Shown in pieces: positions 1 through 9,860 of a DNA stretch of 64,000 nt. Within the stretch, counting starts at the first letter, position 1. Each line of letters opens with the position of its first letter. Origin of the DNA: Aldrovandia affinis (taxonomy: Eukaryota; Chordata; Actinopteri; Notacanthiformes; Halosauridae); contig JAINUG010000018.1 in the NCBI GenBank assembly GCA_029706075.1, forward strand, positions 3,061,001 to 3,125,000. The letters are read 5' to 3'. The notes under the pieces are model-generated. The model saw only the letters and a list, made by a program, of their open reading frames with translations, searched no databases and had not been told where the DNA came from. The position numbers were made by a program, and so were the translations under genes.

Positions 1-505
1 CATTAGGGATTTAGATTAAGTTACTAACACTACTAATCACTAATTATCTCACGCTTCTAACTATCGCTATCATTCTCTCTCTCGTTGTCCTATCCCTGTA
101 CGCTTCTCACGTTTCACTTCATTTGCACGCAGATTTCTATGTCACTCCCAGTCACACCTGAATCCTATTGTGTTTCCCTGCCCTACTTGTATTTAAGTTC
201 CGTGTTTATGTTAATTCCCCGTCAGAACGTTGATCTTCATTCCCTGTGCCGATTACTAGTAAGCCAGAGTTTGTAGCATTTTCCTTAGACACCCCTTCTG
301 TTTTCACTTCGAGTTTGCCTGCCGATTTTGTTTGTTTGCCTTCTCTGTTTTACCGGTTTTGACTTTTGGATTGTTTTGTGACTTCTCTTTGCTTCTTGAT
401 TTTATACTTCCGCTACCCTGACTACTGGTTTTGATCCTTGCCTGAAATTAAACTATTCTTTGCCTAATCCTGATCTGCGTCTGGGTCCTTATCCGGAACC
501 TCACA
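1..505 (+). mobile_element. LTR-like fragment cut by the window edge
   Basis: Pyrimidine-rich, non-coding stretch with an AATTAAA signal near 448, a layout typical of the downstream part of a fish LTR, ending near CTCACA at 505. Its first ~26 bases (TTAGGGATTTAGATTAAG onward) recur at 39987-40012, where they form the other end of a separate 330-bp fragment. The two fragments therefore look like complementary halves of one LTR family. No coding part is visible beside it. The LTR reading is inferred from composition and this overlap only. Confidence 0.4.
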
Positions 506-529
506 GGACCCAGAATGCAAGGAGAGCAG

Positions 530-640
530 GTCTACTAATTGTGTTCAGAGTTGGTACAAAATCAACCACTGGAACAGTGGGCACTCGCGAAGCAGCCAGC
601 ACACTTAAGTACAATTTAGGGCTCGTCTGGTATTTGATTA
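530..640 (-). repeat. Truncated copy of the tRNA-Pro-like repeat
   Basis: This stretch resembles 1715-1810 over about 100 bases: both have an AGAGTT block, then CACTGGAACAG or CAGTGGAAGAG, then end in GGGCTCGTCTGG, the 3' end of a tRNA-Pro in reverse. Here the tRNA part stops after about 20 bases (619-640). The pair looks like two diverged copies of one tRNA-Pro-containing unit about 1.1 kb apart. Confidence 0.4.
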
Positions 641-1149
641 CGGACAGTTTTACCTTTGTTCTATTAATATTAATAGCATGGGGTTGGGAGATGGGGGTTT
701 ACAAAATTGTTTGTCTGGCCGGAAAAAAAGGGTGTGAATGACCCAGAATGCAAAACAAATGGGCTTATTAATGGTGATCATCACTTTTTCCCACTGAAAC
801 AGAGAGCCTGGATGTCTTCAATCTTCCCATCTAAGGCATTAAATAAAACAGACTTCAGCTTCATTGAGTTCCTTTTCTCTTTGAATATGGCCTGGATGTT
901 CATTCCAAAGAAAGAATAACAATCTTCTAAGGAGCCTCCAGTCTCTTTGGGAGCTAAAATCCCTCTGGTTTTTCAAAATAAGGTGTTAAAGGATTCTTCA
1001 AGTATATTACTACATCTATACACAAAAACATTTAATCTTGGCAAACAGATTTTTAAAATTGGTGACCAAAATAAACCTTGCTTTTTAAATGTTACAATAA
1101 ATGTTGAAAGTAAACAACACAAACTGAAGAGGACAGACTGATATTTATT
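641..1149. other. No recognisable feature
   Basis: AT-rich sequence without a credible gene. A segment near 807-835 (GGATGTCTTCAATCTTCCC) is close to the reverse complement of GGGGAAGATTGAAAACATCC at about 13719-13738, hinting at shared but unidentified repeat ancestry. Confidence 0.3.
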
Positions 1150-1638
1150 TTATGACACAACATATTCAGCAATGTAACAAATTTAGGCACAGAAAATACT
1201 TTTCAAACAGCCTAAAATGTTATAAAATATTTTCTGTGTTTCTTTGAATATGGCTGACTACATAAGTCGCAAGTAACAAATTGCAATAGGCACACAAAAT
1301 ACTTTTCAAACAGCGTAAAATGGAGTTGTTCAATCTTCCAAAGTTTTTTTTTATTTTTTTTAAAGAATAAGTCTAGATATTAATTTTAAAAAGTAGCATG
1401 GCTGGGTACGTCAAAATGAATAAGGAGCTCCCACAGGAAATAAATGTGACCAGGATAAAAACAGGTTTTTAGCCAGTCTCTTTGGGAGTGTGTGCTTTCA
1501 CATCTTTTGTGACAGCAGAAAAATTTACTATTTTTAAAAATTTACAAGCTGCATATGATCTGCTTCAAATGTAGCAGTCCTTTTTCTTTGGAGTAAGTGT
1601 GTGTTAAAATAAGGTGTTAAAATCAAGACCTCAGGGGG
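1150..1638 (+). mobile_element. Decayed piggyBac-family fragment (right end)
   Basis: The right edge reads GACCTCAGGGGG followed by TTAA (1639-1642), the terminus shared by the four other piggyBac copies in this window. Inside are two copies of the family's internal module (AATACTTTTCAAACAGC, near 1195 and 1300) and the subterminal GGAGTAAGTGTGTGTTAAA block. No left end and no transposase is visible. It is more diverged than the other copies, so probably older. Confidence 0.65.
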
Positions 1639-1796
1639 TTAAAATCAAGAAGACTCAAAGTCGTCACGTGAACAGAACAACGGCCTGATTTTGTGCTGAA
1701 ATTACTGCATGCACTCCAAATTGCTGCCTTATTTGTTTAGAGTTCAGACAAACAGTGGAAGAGCAGGCACAGACGAAGAAGGTTACATTTAATTTT

Positions 1797-1862
1797 GGGC
1801 TCGTCTGGGATTTGAACCTTTCGCACCCTAAGCGAGAATCATACCCCTAGACTAACAAGCCT
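1797..1862 (-). pseudogene. tRNA-Pro(AGG)-like pseudogene
   Basis: Read on the minus strand it matches tRNA-Pro from the acceptor through the D arm (TAGTCTAGGGGTATGATTC), the anticodon arm (CTCGCTTAGGGTGCG, anticodon AGG) and the T arm (GGTTCAAATCCCAGACGAG). About seven bases that would complete the variable loop and 5' side of the T stem are missing, so a normal cloverleaf cannot form. Either a dead tRNA gene or a tRNA-derived repeat. Confidence 0.7.
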
Positions 1863-2446
1863 CCCTTATTTTCCAACTGCTTCCACTCCTTTCTATACGA
1901 CCTCCCTTCATCTATATCAATACATATTTAACTTATTTTAAAGAACATCGTTTTCATTCTCAACAACTTCAGGAATATAATGTGTACCTAGAAAACTATT
2001 TATCCTCAATGATTTTGTATAGCTCCCTCCTTAATACATGTAGAAATGCCCCTTATAATACGTTATAATTAGTTACACAAGTGAGGACACCCTCTCACCT
2101 GTTCTTGAGTGGCAATTATATTTGACAGTCTAAATACGTAATTGTCAAAGATTTTTAAATGAACTGGTACCAACAGTAGCTGTTTGCTCATACATTATAA
2201 TATCTTTCTTGCACTCATACAAATACTGATGTACAAAAATACACCAAACTCATTGATTTATCTAGAAGACAAAAAAATATGTATCCTCTTTGTCTTAACT
2301 ATATACAACAACAAACAACAACTAATTCATTTACACAATCACAATTACATTTCACAGAAATTCAAATTATGTGCACTAAAATACAATAATCAGAATATAT
2401 TTACAATACAGGTTATTACAGCTCACTATTTACATTCTTCTTTTTA
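1863..2446. other. No recognisable feature
   Basis: AT-rich intergenic DNA with no convincing open frame or repeat boundary. A short (TG)n run follows at about 2447-2468. Confidence 0.4.
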
Positions 2447-2626
2447 TAGTGTGTGTTTGTGTGTGTGTATCTGTATCTGTAATTGAGCGAGAGAGTCTCA
2501 CTTTCTCCTTTCCCCCATCCATCTCTGCTTTTCAACCTCACAAAAGGCAGACTGCTGGAACTCCCTCCAGGTCACCTCTCTTGTCATGCCCCGTGTGTGG
2601 TACAGGGACAACACTTTGTAAATGTA

Positions 2627-4220
2627 CAATGGGGGAAATAAGTATTGAACACGTCAACATTTTTCCAGTAAATGTATTTCCAATGAGGCTATTCAAGTGA
2701 AATTTGCACCAGATTTTGATATTAACTCAATAAATCCAGACAAAAAAATCTTAACATTAAAGTCCATATGTAAATAAAGTTATGTGTAATAAAGTGGAAT
2801 GACATAGGAAAAAAGTATTGAACACACTAACTGAAATTAATGCAATAACCTGCAAGCCTTTGTTTGTAATGACAGCTTCAAGGCGCTTTCTGTATGAAGT
2901 AACTAATCGCCCGCAGTATTCAGGTGTGATTTTGGCCCATTCCTCTACACAGATTGTCTTTCAATCTTGAAGATTGCGGGGGGCCCTCTTGTGAATCTGA
3001 ATCCTCAGATGCTTCCACAAATGTTCAATTGGGTTTAAGTCAGTGATTGACTGGGCCATTCCAACAAGTTGATTTTCTTTCTCTGAAACCAATTGCGAGT
3101 TTCCTTTGCTGTATGCTTTGGATCGTTGTCCTGCTGGAAGGTCCACCCACGTCTCATCCTCAGCATCCTGGTGGATGGCAGCAGGTTCATCTCAAGAATC
3201 TCTCTGTACATGGCTCCATTCATTGTTCCTTCAATGATATGAAGTCTGCCAGTACCACGAGAGGAGAAACAGCCCCACATCATGATACTTCCACCTCCAA
3301 ACTTCACTGTTGGTATAGTGTTATTCGGGTGATGTGCAGTGCCATTTCTCCTCCAAACATGGTGTGTTGTGTGACAGCCAAAAAGTTCAATTTTGGTCTC
3401 ATCTGACCAGAGTACATGTTCCCAGTAGTTCACTGGCTTGTCCAAATGTTGTTTGGCAAACTTTAAATGAGCTTCAACATGTCTTTTTTTCAGTAGTGGA
3501 GTCTTGCGGGCTGAGCGTGCTATGGCGGTGGAGTGCATTGCCTACTGTCCTTTCTGTCACAGTTGTACCTGCTGCCTCCAAGTGGAGCTCTTTCCTAGTG
3601 GTCCTTGGCTCTTTGGCTACTCTTCTAAGTATCCTTCTGACTCCCTGATCAGAAATCTTGCGAGGAGCTCCTGTGCGTGGCCGGTTGATGGTGGAGTGAT
3701 GTTGCTTCCACTTACGGATAATGCCCCCAATGGTGCTTACTGGAAGATTCAGAAGTTGTGAAATACGTCTGTAGCCAATTCCATTTTCATGTTTTGCAAC
3801 AATCTGGTTGCTGGTTGAGAGCTCTTTGCTTTTACCCATCATTAGATGTTTCTTGTGTGGCACCTTAGTAACAAACAAAAAACCTTTTATAGCCCATCAA
3901 TATATTCTAACCCAGCTGACATTAATGAGCACAGATTGGAGGTAGAGTTGCTTCCTAATTAGTTGTGGTTTTCAGCTGGTTCCTTGCCTTTCCTTGCTGT
4001 GGTGTACTGCTTTTTCTTAGTGTGTTCAATACTTTTTTCCTGTTTCATTCCACTTTATTACACATAAATGTATTTACATATGGACTTTAATGTTTAGATT
4101 TGTTGTCTGGATTTTTTGAGTTAATACCAAAGTGTGGTGCAAATTTCACTTCAATAGGCTCATTGGAAATACATTTACTGGACAAAATGTTGATGTGTTC
4201 AATACTTATTTCCCCCATTG
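2627..4220 (-). mobile_element. Tc1-like DNA transposon, nearly full length
   Basis: A 1594-bp element flanked by TA on both sides (2625-2626 and 4221-4222) with termini CAATGGGGGAAATAAG and its inverse. The terminal inverted repeats are about 205 bp and have the IR/DR layout: the direct repeat AAGTATTGAACAC lies at 2640-2652 and 2813-2825 on the left, and inverted at 4022-4034 and 4195-4207 on the right. These are presumably the transposase binding sites, as known for Sleeping Beauty-type Tc1 elements. It sits inside the unassigned gene remnant. Confidence 0.93.
2757..3839 (-). pseudogene. Tc1-like transposase, broken
   Basis: Cut-and-paste DDE transposase of the Tc1 family. The start is MGKSKEL at 3839. 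The N-terminal helix-turn-helix region is seen as GIGYRRISQLLNLPVSTIG. The catalytic region has [12 protein letters not shown] (first Asp), [10 protein letters not shown] (second Asp) and DLNPIEHLW (the Glu replacing the third Asp), so all three acidic residues survive. The C-terminal part reads EEWAKITPEYCGRLVTSYRK. Coding is interrupted by a frameshift near 3500, another near 3045 and an in-frame TGA at 2961-2963. Full length would be about 360 residues, slightly above the usual 340. Inactive as it stands. Confidence 0.9.
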
Positions 4221-5247
4221 TATTTCTCTGCCACCCCAGGGAAGCCAGAATGTGTATGAGGGCTGTTGGGGCCTTGCTTCAGTGGCTTGTGGTGGAACCT
4301 GCACAGACGGCCAGAGAGATGCTGCTCCACAGCTTTCCTCTCTCCTCTGTTACCTTTTTCCTCTCTGCACCCCTCTGCTTTGAGGCCTCCAGCTGAAAGA
4401 AGGCAGTGGCAGCAAACTCCTCAAATGGAGTCGTTGGATTAGTGAGGCCCTCTGCTGCATAGGTCTGGAAGACTTTCTTAGAGCAGTAAAAGTACTTCAG
4501 CTCTCCAGTCTGACACAACTAGTGAATGGAGGAATCATCTCTGAGGTAGCGGGACTTTGGCTAGCCACACGTTAGGCAGGTCCTCATCATTTTCTGTTGC
4601 TGCTGCTGCTGATGCTTCTCCAGGATCTCCTTCACCATCCTCTCGACTGTGGCCTGGGTCAGACGGGCATCCTGGGGAGGCTCCAGTGCTGGTGGGTTTA
4701 CTGGAGTAGGTGGCAGGGCTGTGACTGGGACACTGACTGTCTCATTCTCTGCAGTTACACGCCTTGGGTTAATGGGAAGCAAACACAGAAGAGTCATGCG
4801 AAATGAGCATTTGAGGAGGATAGAACATTCAACGATCCCTCTTTTTAATTTCCTGTGTGGACACAGCAATGTAAGATACAGGTTCTGAGAATGCCGATGA
4901 AATTCAATCAAAGTAAATCAATTACCACCAGAGAAAGATGGGGCCTCTGTTTTCTCTGCAGGTGAGGCCAAGGTGAGCAGCTGAGGAGGTATCGGCAGCG
5001 GGACCTTCACCTGAGCTGAGGGAGCTAGTGAAAAAAAAACATGACACTTCACACAACTGTAAATCACTTTCACAATTGATAAAGGATGGATGCATGTACA
5101 TGTACATGTATATATGTACATGCTGATCAGGACTTGATAATCATGAGATCCAACATGTGCCCTTTTGCTTCACTCACTCAGGTGGGTCTGGAATTTGGAT
5201 GGGGACAGACTCTGCATCATCCTCTCCAGATCCTCATCCTCCTCCAT

Positions 5248-5339
5248 TATTGTGAAATTAAACTAATATAACAATACAACTAATTATATTAATTAATATT
5301 CCATGTAAGGACACAGGTAAAAATGATACACTTTTACTG
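5248..5339. other. Gap between gene remnant and hAT element
   Basis: About 90 bp with no recognisable element. It lies just upstream of the minus-strand gene remnant's ATG and could hold its promoter, but I see no TATA or CCAAT motif that stands out. Confidence 0.2.
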
Positions 5340-5599
5340 TACATAGATAATAGCACGAGAGGGGGGGTTGGGTGCCCAAGCATTTGCCCATGTGCCCCTT
5401 GATGGCCAATCTGCCCTTTTTTGGCAAGGCTTTTCTTTTTTTTGGTAAAGGGCAATGCCTATGGCTCTTATCAAGAATAATTTTAACTATTAATAATATT
5501 ATAAATTAAAATAAATATTTGAATGCCCATCTGACTGCCTCAAGGGTGAGGTGCATGGTCTTCTGCTATGTTGCGCGACGCGTCCCCCTCCCTCTTGGA

Positions 5600-5724
5600 A
5601 TGACGGGCCCATTAGCCAATATAAATTAAGCGCAAACCGAGCATCTCGCCTCTCGTTTGCCCGTCCGTCAGCTGATTTCAAGCAGCAACAGAAGTCAGCA
5701 AAAGCAACACTACACTAACGTTAG
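5600..5724 (+). promoter_or_regulatory. Putative hAT promoter and non-coding first exon
   Basis: CCAAT (5616-5620) overlaps ATATAAATTAAG (5619-5630), a TATA-like box, about 30 bp upstream of a likely start near 5650. The sequence then runs to a strong splice donor, TTAG|GTAAGA, at 5724/5725. The downstream acceptor CTGCAG (6541-6546) precedes the first coding exon. This is a coherent promoter/exon arrangement for the hAT gene. Confidence 0.5.
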
Positions 5725-6546
5725 GTAAGAAAGTTATTGTTTTCCATAACTAATATTTTAGCAACCAAGATTAATAATGTTAACTATCATATTTTGCAAC
5801 AAAGAAAGACTTTGTTCGCTAGCTGTCCACAACTACATGAAAATAAGACTATGCTTGAAAATGAATTTTATGGTATTCTTCTTGCTAACGTTAATCTCGA
5901 CAATGTCTTGTGCTTAGGTTAGCTAACTAGCATCCATCCAAACGTTACCTAACGTTAGCCCACATGTTAGCTATCACCCAGCAAGTCGTATCATATCTGC
6001 TATAACGGATACCTAATGTTAGTTAGACGTGCCATAAGCAATTCTTGTTAATTAGCCATGCAAGTCGCTTTTAGACTGAAATATAATGTGTGGTGGTGAG
6101 TTTAATTTGTTTCAAAGCAGTAGGGCCATCATCTGTTTGCTTGTTGCCACATGCAGCCAGCTAGTATAGTGAGTCTGATTCTGAAGATTAAGCTAATTAG
6201 TTATCGGATTGTTTTGCTAGTTTGGACAGCACGTGTTTAGTGATGCAATGCATTCCATCCATAACGTTGCTGTTGTATTATCTTGAATGTCCCATTTTTT
6301 TGTCAATATATTTTGTCATTTGAGAGAAATAACTATTTCAAGAAACAAAATAAAAATAAGCATGTTGTATCATATGAAAATAGCTTTTGCTTGTTAATGT
6401 AATAAAGCTAGTATTTTTTATTCAAGGCTAGATTGTCTTCTTTTGTAGTTCACTTTGTGCATTTTAATTGTGCATGTCTTATTGTTTTAGTATATCATGT
6501 TTCTTTTATTTATCAAAATATTACATATTCATCATTCAATCTGCAG

Positions 6547-6818
6547 TGCAAAGATGCCTCGAAAAGAGAAAAGGCAAAAAACCTAACTAAAGGAACTGCG
6601 TGAGGCAGCCAAGGACAGTGGATCCCTGACCAGCTGGGTCAAAAAAAGCAGCGCAACAGGTAAGAATGAACACATGTGGTTCTCTGTGGCTCAGTTGGTA
6701 GAGCACAGCATTGGCAACGCTTAGGTTGTGGGTTCAATCCCCACTGGGGCCACATATGCTGAAAAATGTATGCATTCACTACTGTAAGTCGCTTTGGATA
6801 AAAGCATCTGCTAAATGG

Positions 6819-6850
<32 letters not shown>

Positions 6851-8977
6851 CACTGCAAAGGTATTCAATAATAGAACAAAAGAACAATAAAAAACACTGC
6901 ATTGTGATTTATTACTTCCTTAACGTTTTCTATCATTACTTTTGGTAGGTTTATTATTGATTAGGTGCTAGAGTTGATTATCAGTAATATGGTTAATCAA
7001 TTAATAGATTAATGCTGTAATAACAAGGTGCGCCTTGTTCCTGGATGGAGAGCCAGTGGAAAGTGATGAGTCAGGTGACGAGATGCAGACTCAGGGAGAG
7101 ACAGAGGGAGATGGAGAGGGAGATGTCCAGCCACTGCCAACAGAAGGTGTGCAGGAAAGAGGAAATGAGAAGACAGGGCTTGCAGGCAAAAAGGGAGACG
7201 TTGAGCCACAGTCCACAGAAAGTGTGCAGGGACCAGCAGCTCAGGAGATGGAAACTGAAGCCAGAGAGGCGCCATTCTCTAACCTAGTTAGCTTACAATA
7301 CCCAACTGATCCTGTTCATGTAGTCAAATTCAATTTAAAGTACAGTATGATGAGGCCTTGATAAAAATGTGCAACAATATAGGATCCTGCCAACCAATAC
7401 TACCATTTCCAAAGAATGAAGAAAGGTGCTCATTTCAAAATAATTGGTATGAGAAAAACCCATGGCTTGAGTATTCTCCCAATACAGATGCAGTGTTTTG
7501 TTCTTTTTTTACACGAGGACAAACACGAGCCGTAGCACCTTGATAACTGTAGGGGTAAATCGGTGGCGATCTGCTTTAGAGAAAATTAAAGAGCACAGTG
7601 CCTCAGAGGCTCATATGTGCAGTATGGTGAGGTGGCATACATACAAGAAAAGGTAAGTGGAGGTAGCTTTTGAAGCTGGTGATGAAAGGAAGGAGGAGAG
7701 GAACAGGGAAATGTTGTCTTGTTTGATAGCCATTACTCTTTATCTGGCAAGACAGACAAAGATGACGACGAGATGACATGAAGCCAAAATCGAGGACATT
7801 TTTTGGAGTTAGTGGAGTTGTTTAGCAAATACGACAGTGTCATTAAATTACATCTCGATGCCATTAAAGAAAAGCAACAGGGAACTAATAAAAGACCCCT
7901 CGTCTCACTGCTCTCAAACAGAACGCAGAACGATTTGATCAAAGCTTTGGCCATATCTGTCAAACATGTCATCCACGCCGAAATCCAAGAAAGCAAAATC
8001 TTTTCAATCCTCATGGACAAAATCACAGATGTGTCCCACAACAAACAGGTTTTCTTTGTTGTCCGCTATGTGTACAACATGAAGATCAAGGAGCGCTTCA
8101 TTCAGGTGGGCAATATACATTCAACATGCAGAGATGTTCTTGAAGATTTAGTCATGGCTCTACTGCAAGAAAATAATCTAGACAGGTCAAGTGTATGATG
8201 GGGCTGCCATGAATGGGTGCTACAAGGGACTTCAGTCAAGAATTCTCAAACAAAATCCAAAGGCCTTGTATGTGCACTGTCAGGCACATTGCCTTAATCT
8301 GGTGTTGGTAGAAAATGCAAAGTCAAACATCTGTTTTGTCAATTTTTTCAATTTGGTTGAAAAACTTTACACTTTTGTGGCCAACTCATCAAAAGGACAC
8401 TATGCCTTTATTGAAACGAAAAAGAGAATGCACCCCGATCAGCGTGCACTGGAACTGAAGAAGCTGTCGGACACTCGGTGGGCCTGCAGAGAAACTGCCC
8501 TCAAGACTCTTGAGGAAGGTCCTCCCATCAGTCATGCAGTTCCTCAATGAAATGACCCAGCAAGATCCCCCAGACTCCTCAGCGGGTGACCCAATGATTC
8601 TTCTCAAGAGCATTTTGAGTTCTTCTTGTGTCTGGATATGGCTTGTCCAATCTTCCAGGTGACTGCAATTGCTTCTGATGCATTGCAGCAGAAAGACATG
8701 GGCCTGGCTGCAGCCTACAAAGTTGTTTTGCAGAGGCTGGCCCACAGCAGAACAAAGGACATTTTCAAACAGGCGACAGAGAAGGCAGCATCAGTGGGCC
8801 TGGACCCCTCATCTGAAGTACCTGGACAAGCTAGGAGAAGAAAAGTGCCAGCGAAGTTCAAGCACAATGTCAAATCAGCTACTGCTGACCATGCTTTCCC
8901 AACTTTGGAAGAGTACTACCAAGCTAAAGTGTACTATGTTTTTTTGGACACAATGACACAAGAGCTTCAGAGATGCT
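6547..8977 (+). pseudogene. hAT transposase (ZMYM1/DUF4371-like), broken
   Basis: Exon 6547-6659 starts MPRKEKRQK at 6554 and ends with SGSLTSWVKKSSAT before a GTAAG donor; it contains one TAA. A second coding stretch at about 7029-7340 is acidic and Glu/Gly rich. Next comes a TTF-type zinc finger region (NWYEKNPWLEYSPNTDAVF, about 7441-7505), then the transposase core at 7803-8977. The core has LMDKITDVSHNKQ (first catalytic Asp), QVYDGAAMNG (second Asp), HCQAHCLNLVL and SDTRWACR, all typical of hAT RNase H-like domains. At least four frame changes (near 7350, 7540, 8190 and 8510) and stops break the frame. The final catalytic Glu region and the dimerisation domain are absent because piggyBac interrupts at 8978. 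Confidence 0.85.
6678..6843 (+). mobile_element. tRNA-derived SINE in a hAT intron
   Basis: The head has a tRNA-like A box (GTGGCTCAGTTGGTAGAG) and B box (GTGGGTTCAATCCCCAC), followed by the fish SINE tail GTCGCTTTGGATAAAAGC and a (TA)n run at 6818-6844. ACATGT appears on both sides (about 6672 and 6844) and may be a short target duplication. It lies within the intron after the first coding exon of the hAT gene. Confidence 0.85.
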
Positions 8978-9068
8978 TTAACCCCCTGAGGTCGACTGCA
9001 TCACTGACGATCCGAGCAGCAATAAAAGTATATTACTATTTCTAACATCGCAAGATTTTATCATACAC

Positions 9069-9569
9069 CATCCATCCATCTTCCATCCATCATACACCAT
9101 CCATCCATCTGCTGATCCAGGTCAGGTCGCGGGGGCAGCAGCCTAAGCAGGGAGACCCAGACTTCCCTCTCCCCGGCCACCTCGTCCAGCTCTTCCGGGG
9201 GAATCCCGAGGTGTTCCCAGGCCAGCCGAGAGACATAGTCTCTCCAGCGTGTCCTGGGTCTTCCCCGGGGCCTCCTCCCGGTGGGACGTGCCTGGAACAC
9301 CTCACCAGGGAGGCGTCCAGGAGGCATCCTAACCAGGTGCCCGAGCCACCTCATCTGGCTCCTCTCGACGCGGAGGAGCAGCGGCTCTACTCTGAGCCCC
9401 TCCCGGATGACCGAGCTCCTCACCCTATCTCTAAGGGAGAGCCCAGACACCCTGCGGAGGAAACTAATTTTGGACGCTTGTATTCGCGATCTCGTTCTTT
9501 CGGTCACTACCCACAACTCGTGACCATAGTTGAGGGTAGGAACATAGATCGACCGGTAAATCGAGAGCC
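9069..9569 (-). mobile_element. Rex3 (RTE) LINE, 5'-truncated, inside piggyBac
   Basis: The minus strand encodes the C-terminal end of an RTE-type reverse transcriptase: LNYGHELWVVTERTRSR, MRWLGHLVRMPPGRL, then RPRGRPRTRWRDYVSRLAW. Its 3' end is a run of GATG/GATGG units (plus strand CATC, 9069-9113), the known Rex3 tail. A perfect 13-bp target duplication, TTTTATCATACAC, flanks it at 9056-9068 and 9570-9582. Only about 500 bp of the element is present, a normal outcome of incomplete target-primed reverse transcription. The frame here is open, suggesting a recent insertion. Confidence 0.93.
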
Positions 9570-9860
9570 TTTTATCATACACACGCGGCAAAAACATTGA
9601 CAGAAACCTTAGAATCGCGACTTTCCGATTTGAGCACTGGCAAATAATATGAGATTTTTAAAATGAGGTTAATTAGACCAAAAGTAAACCTTGCCTTTCG
9701 CTCTCTGTTTTACCTGGAAGTACCGTCCCCCTTCTATTGACATGGTAACTAGGTGCTAGTTTCGGGGAGGGGCGTGGGGAGGGGGTGGGGCCATGTGTGA
9801 AAACGCCGGCATAAACAACACATAAAATGTCCCGACAATTTGAAGCACATTTTATTCAAG

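Larger units (their letters stand above)
2498..5247 (-). pseudogene. Unassigned multi-exon gene remnant, split by a Tc1 element
   Basis: I do not recognise a function. Four exons are suggested by splice signals: exon 1 5178-5247 (ATG at 5247, MEEDEDLERMMQSLSPSKF, donor GTGAGT); exon 2 4926-5024 (acceptor CACTAG, donor GTAATT; proline-rich); exon 3 4354-4748 (acceptor CTGCAG; VERMVKEILEKHQQQQQQ, then a CLTCG cysteine pair and YFYCSKKVFQTYAAEGL); exon 4 from 4298 (acceptor GTGCAG). Exons 1 to 3 join in a consistent phase. Exon 3 has two in-frame TAG codons (just after CLTCG and before LCQTGELKYF). Exon 4 runs into the Tc1 element at a TA and seems to resume at 2625, with TREVTWREFQQSAFCEVEK, ending at TGA 2498-2500. 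EFQQSAFCEVEKQR resembles exon 3's EFAATAFFQLEASKQR, so the protein may hold two related modules. The frame across the exon 3-4 junction is uncertain. Could be a host gene remnant or a cargo gene of an unidentified transposon. Confidence 0.45.
5340..8977 (+). mobile_element. hAT element, interrupted before its 3' end
   Basis: The block holds a promoter, spliced exons and a ZMYM1/DUF4371-like hAT transposase on the plus strand. The 5' edge near 5345 carries GGGTGCCCAAGC and GTGCCCCTTGATGGCC, a style seen at Tip100-group hAT ends, but no clean inverted repeat or 8-bp duplication can be assigned because the 3' end is missing. The coding region stops at TTAA 8978-8981, where a piggyBac element inserted; no continuation of the hAT C-terminal dimerisation domain is found anywhere else in the window. 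Confidence 0.7.

Noticed and set aside
1797-1830. GGGCTCGTCTGGGAT as a retroviral tRNA-Pro primer binding site
   Set aside because: The similarity runs through the anticodon and D arms to 1862, so it is a tRNA-derived sequence, not an 18-bp primer site; no LTR adjoins it.
4605-4625. CTG/CAG trinucleotide run as an expansion repeat
   Set aside because: Only about five units and it encodes the Gln run of the unassigned gene; not notable.
9211-9600. Plus-strand frame antisense to Rex3
   Set aside because: Shadow of the real minus-strand RTE coding sequence.
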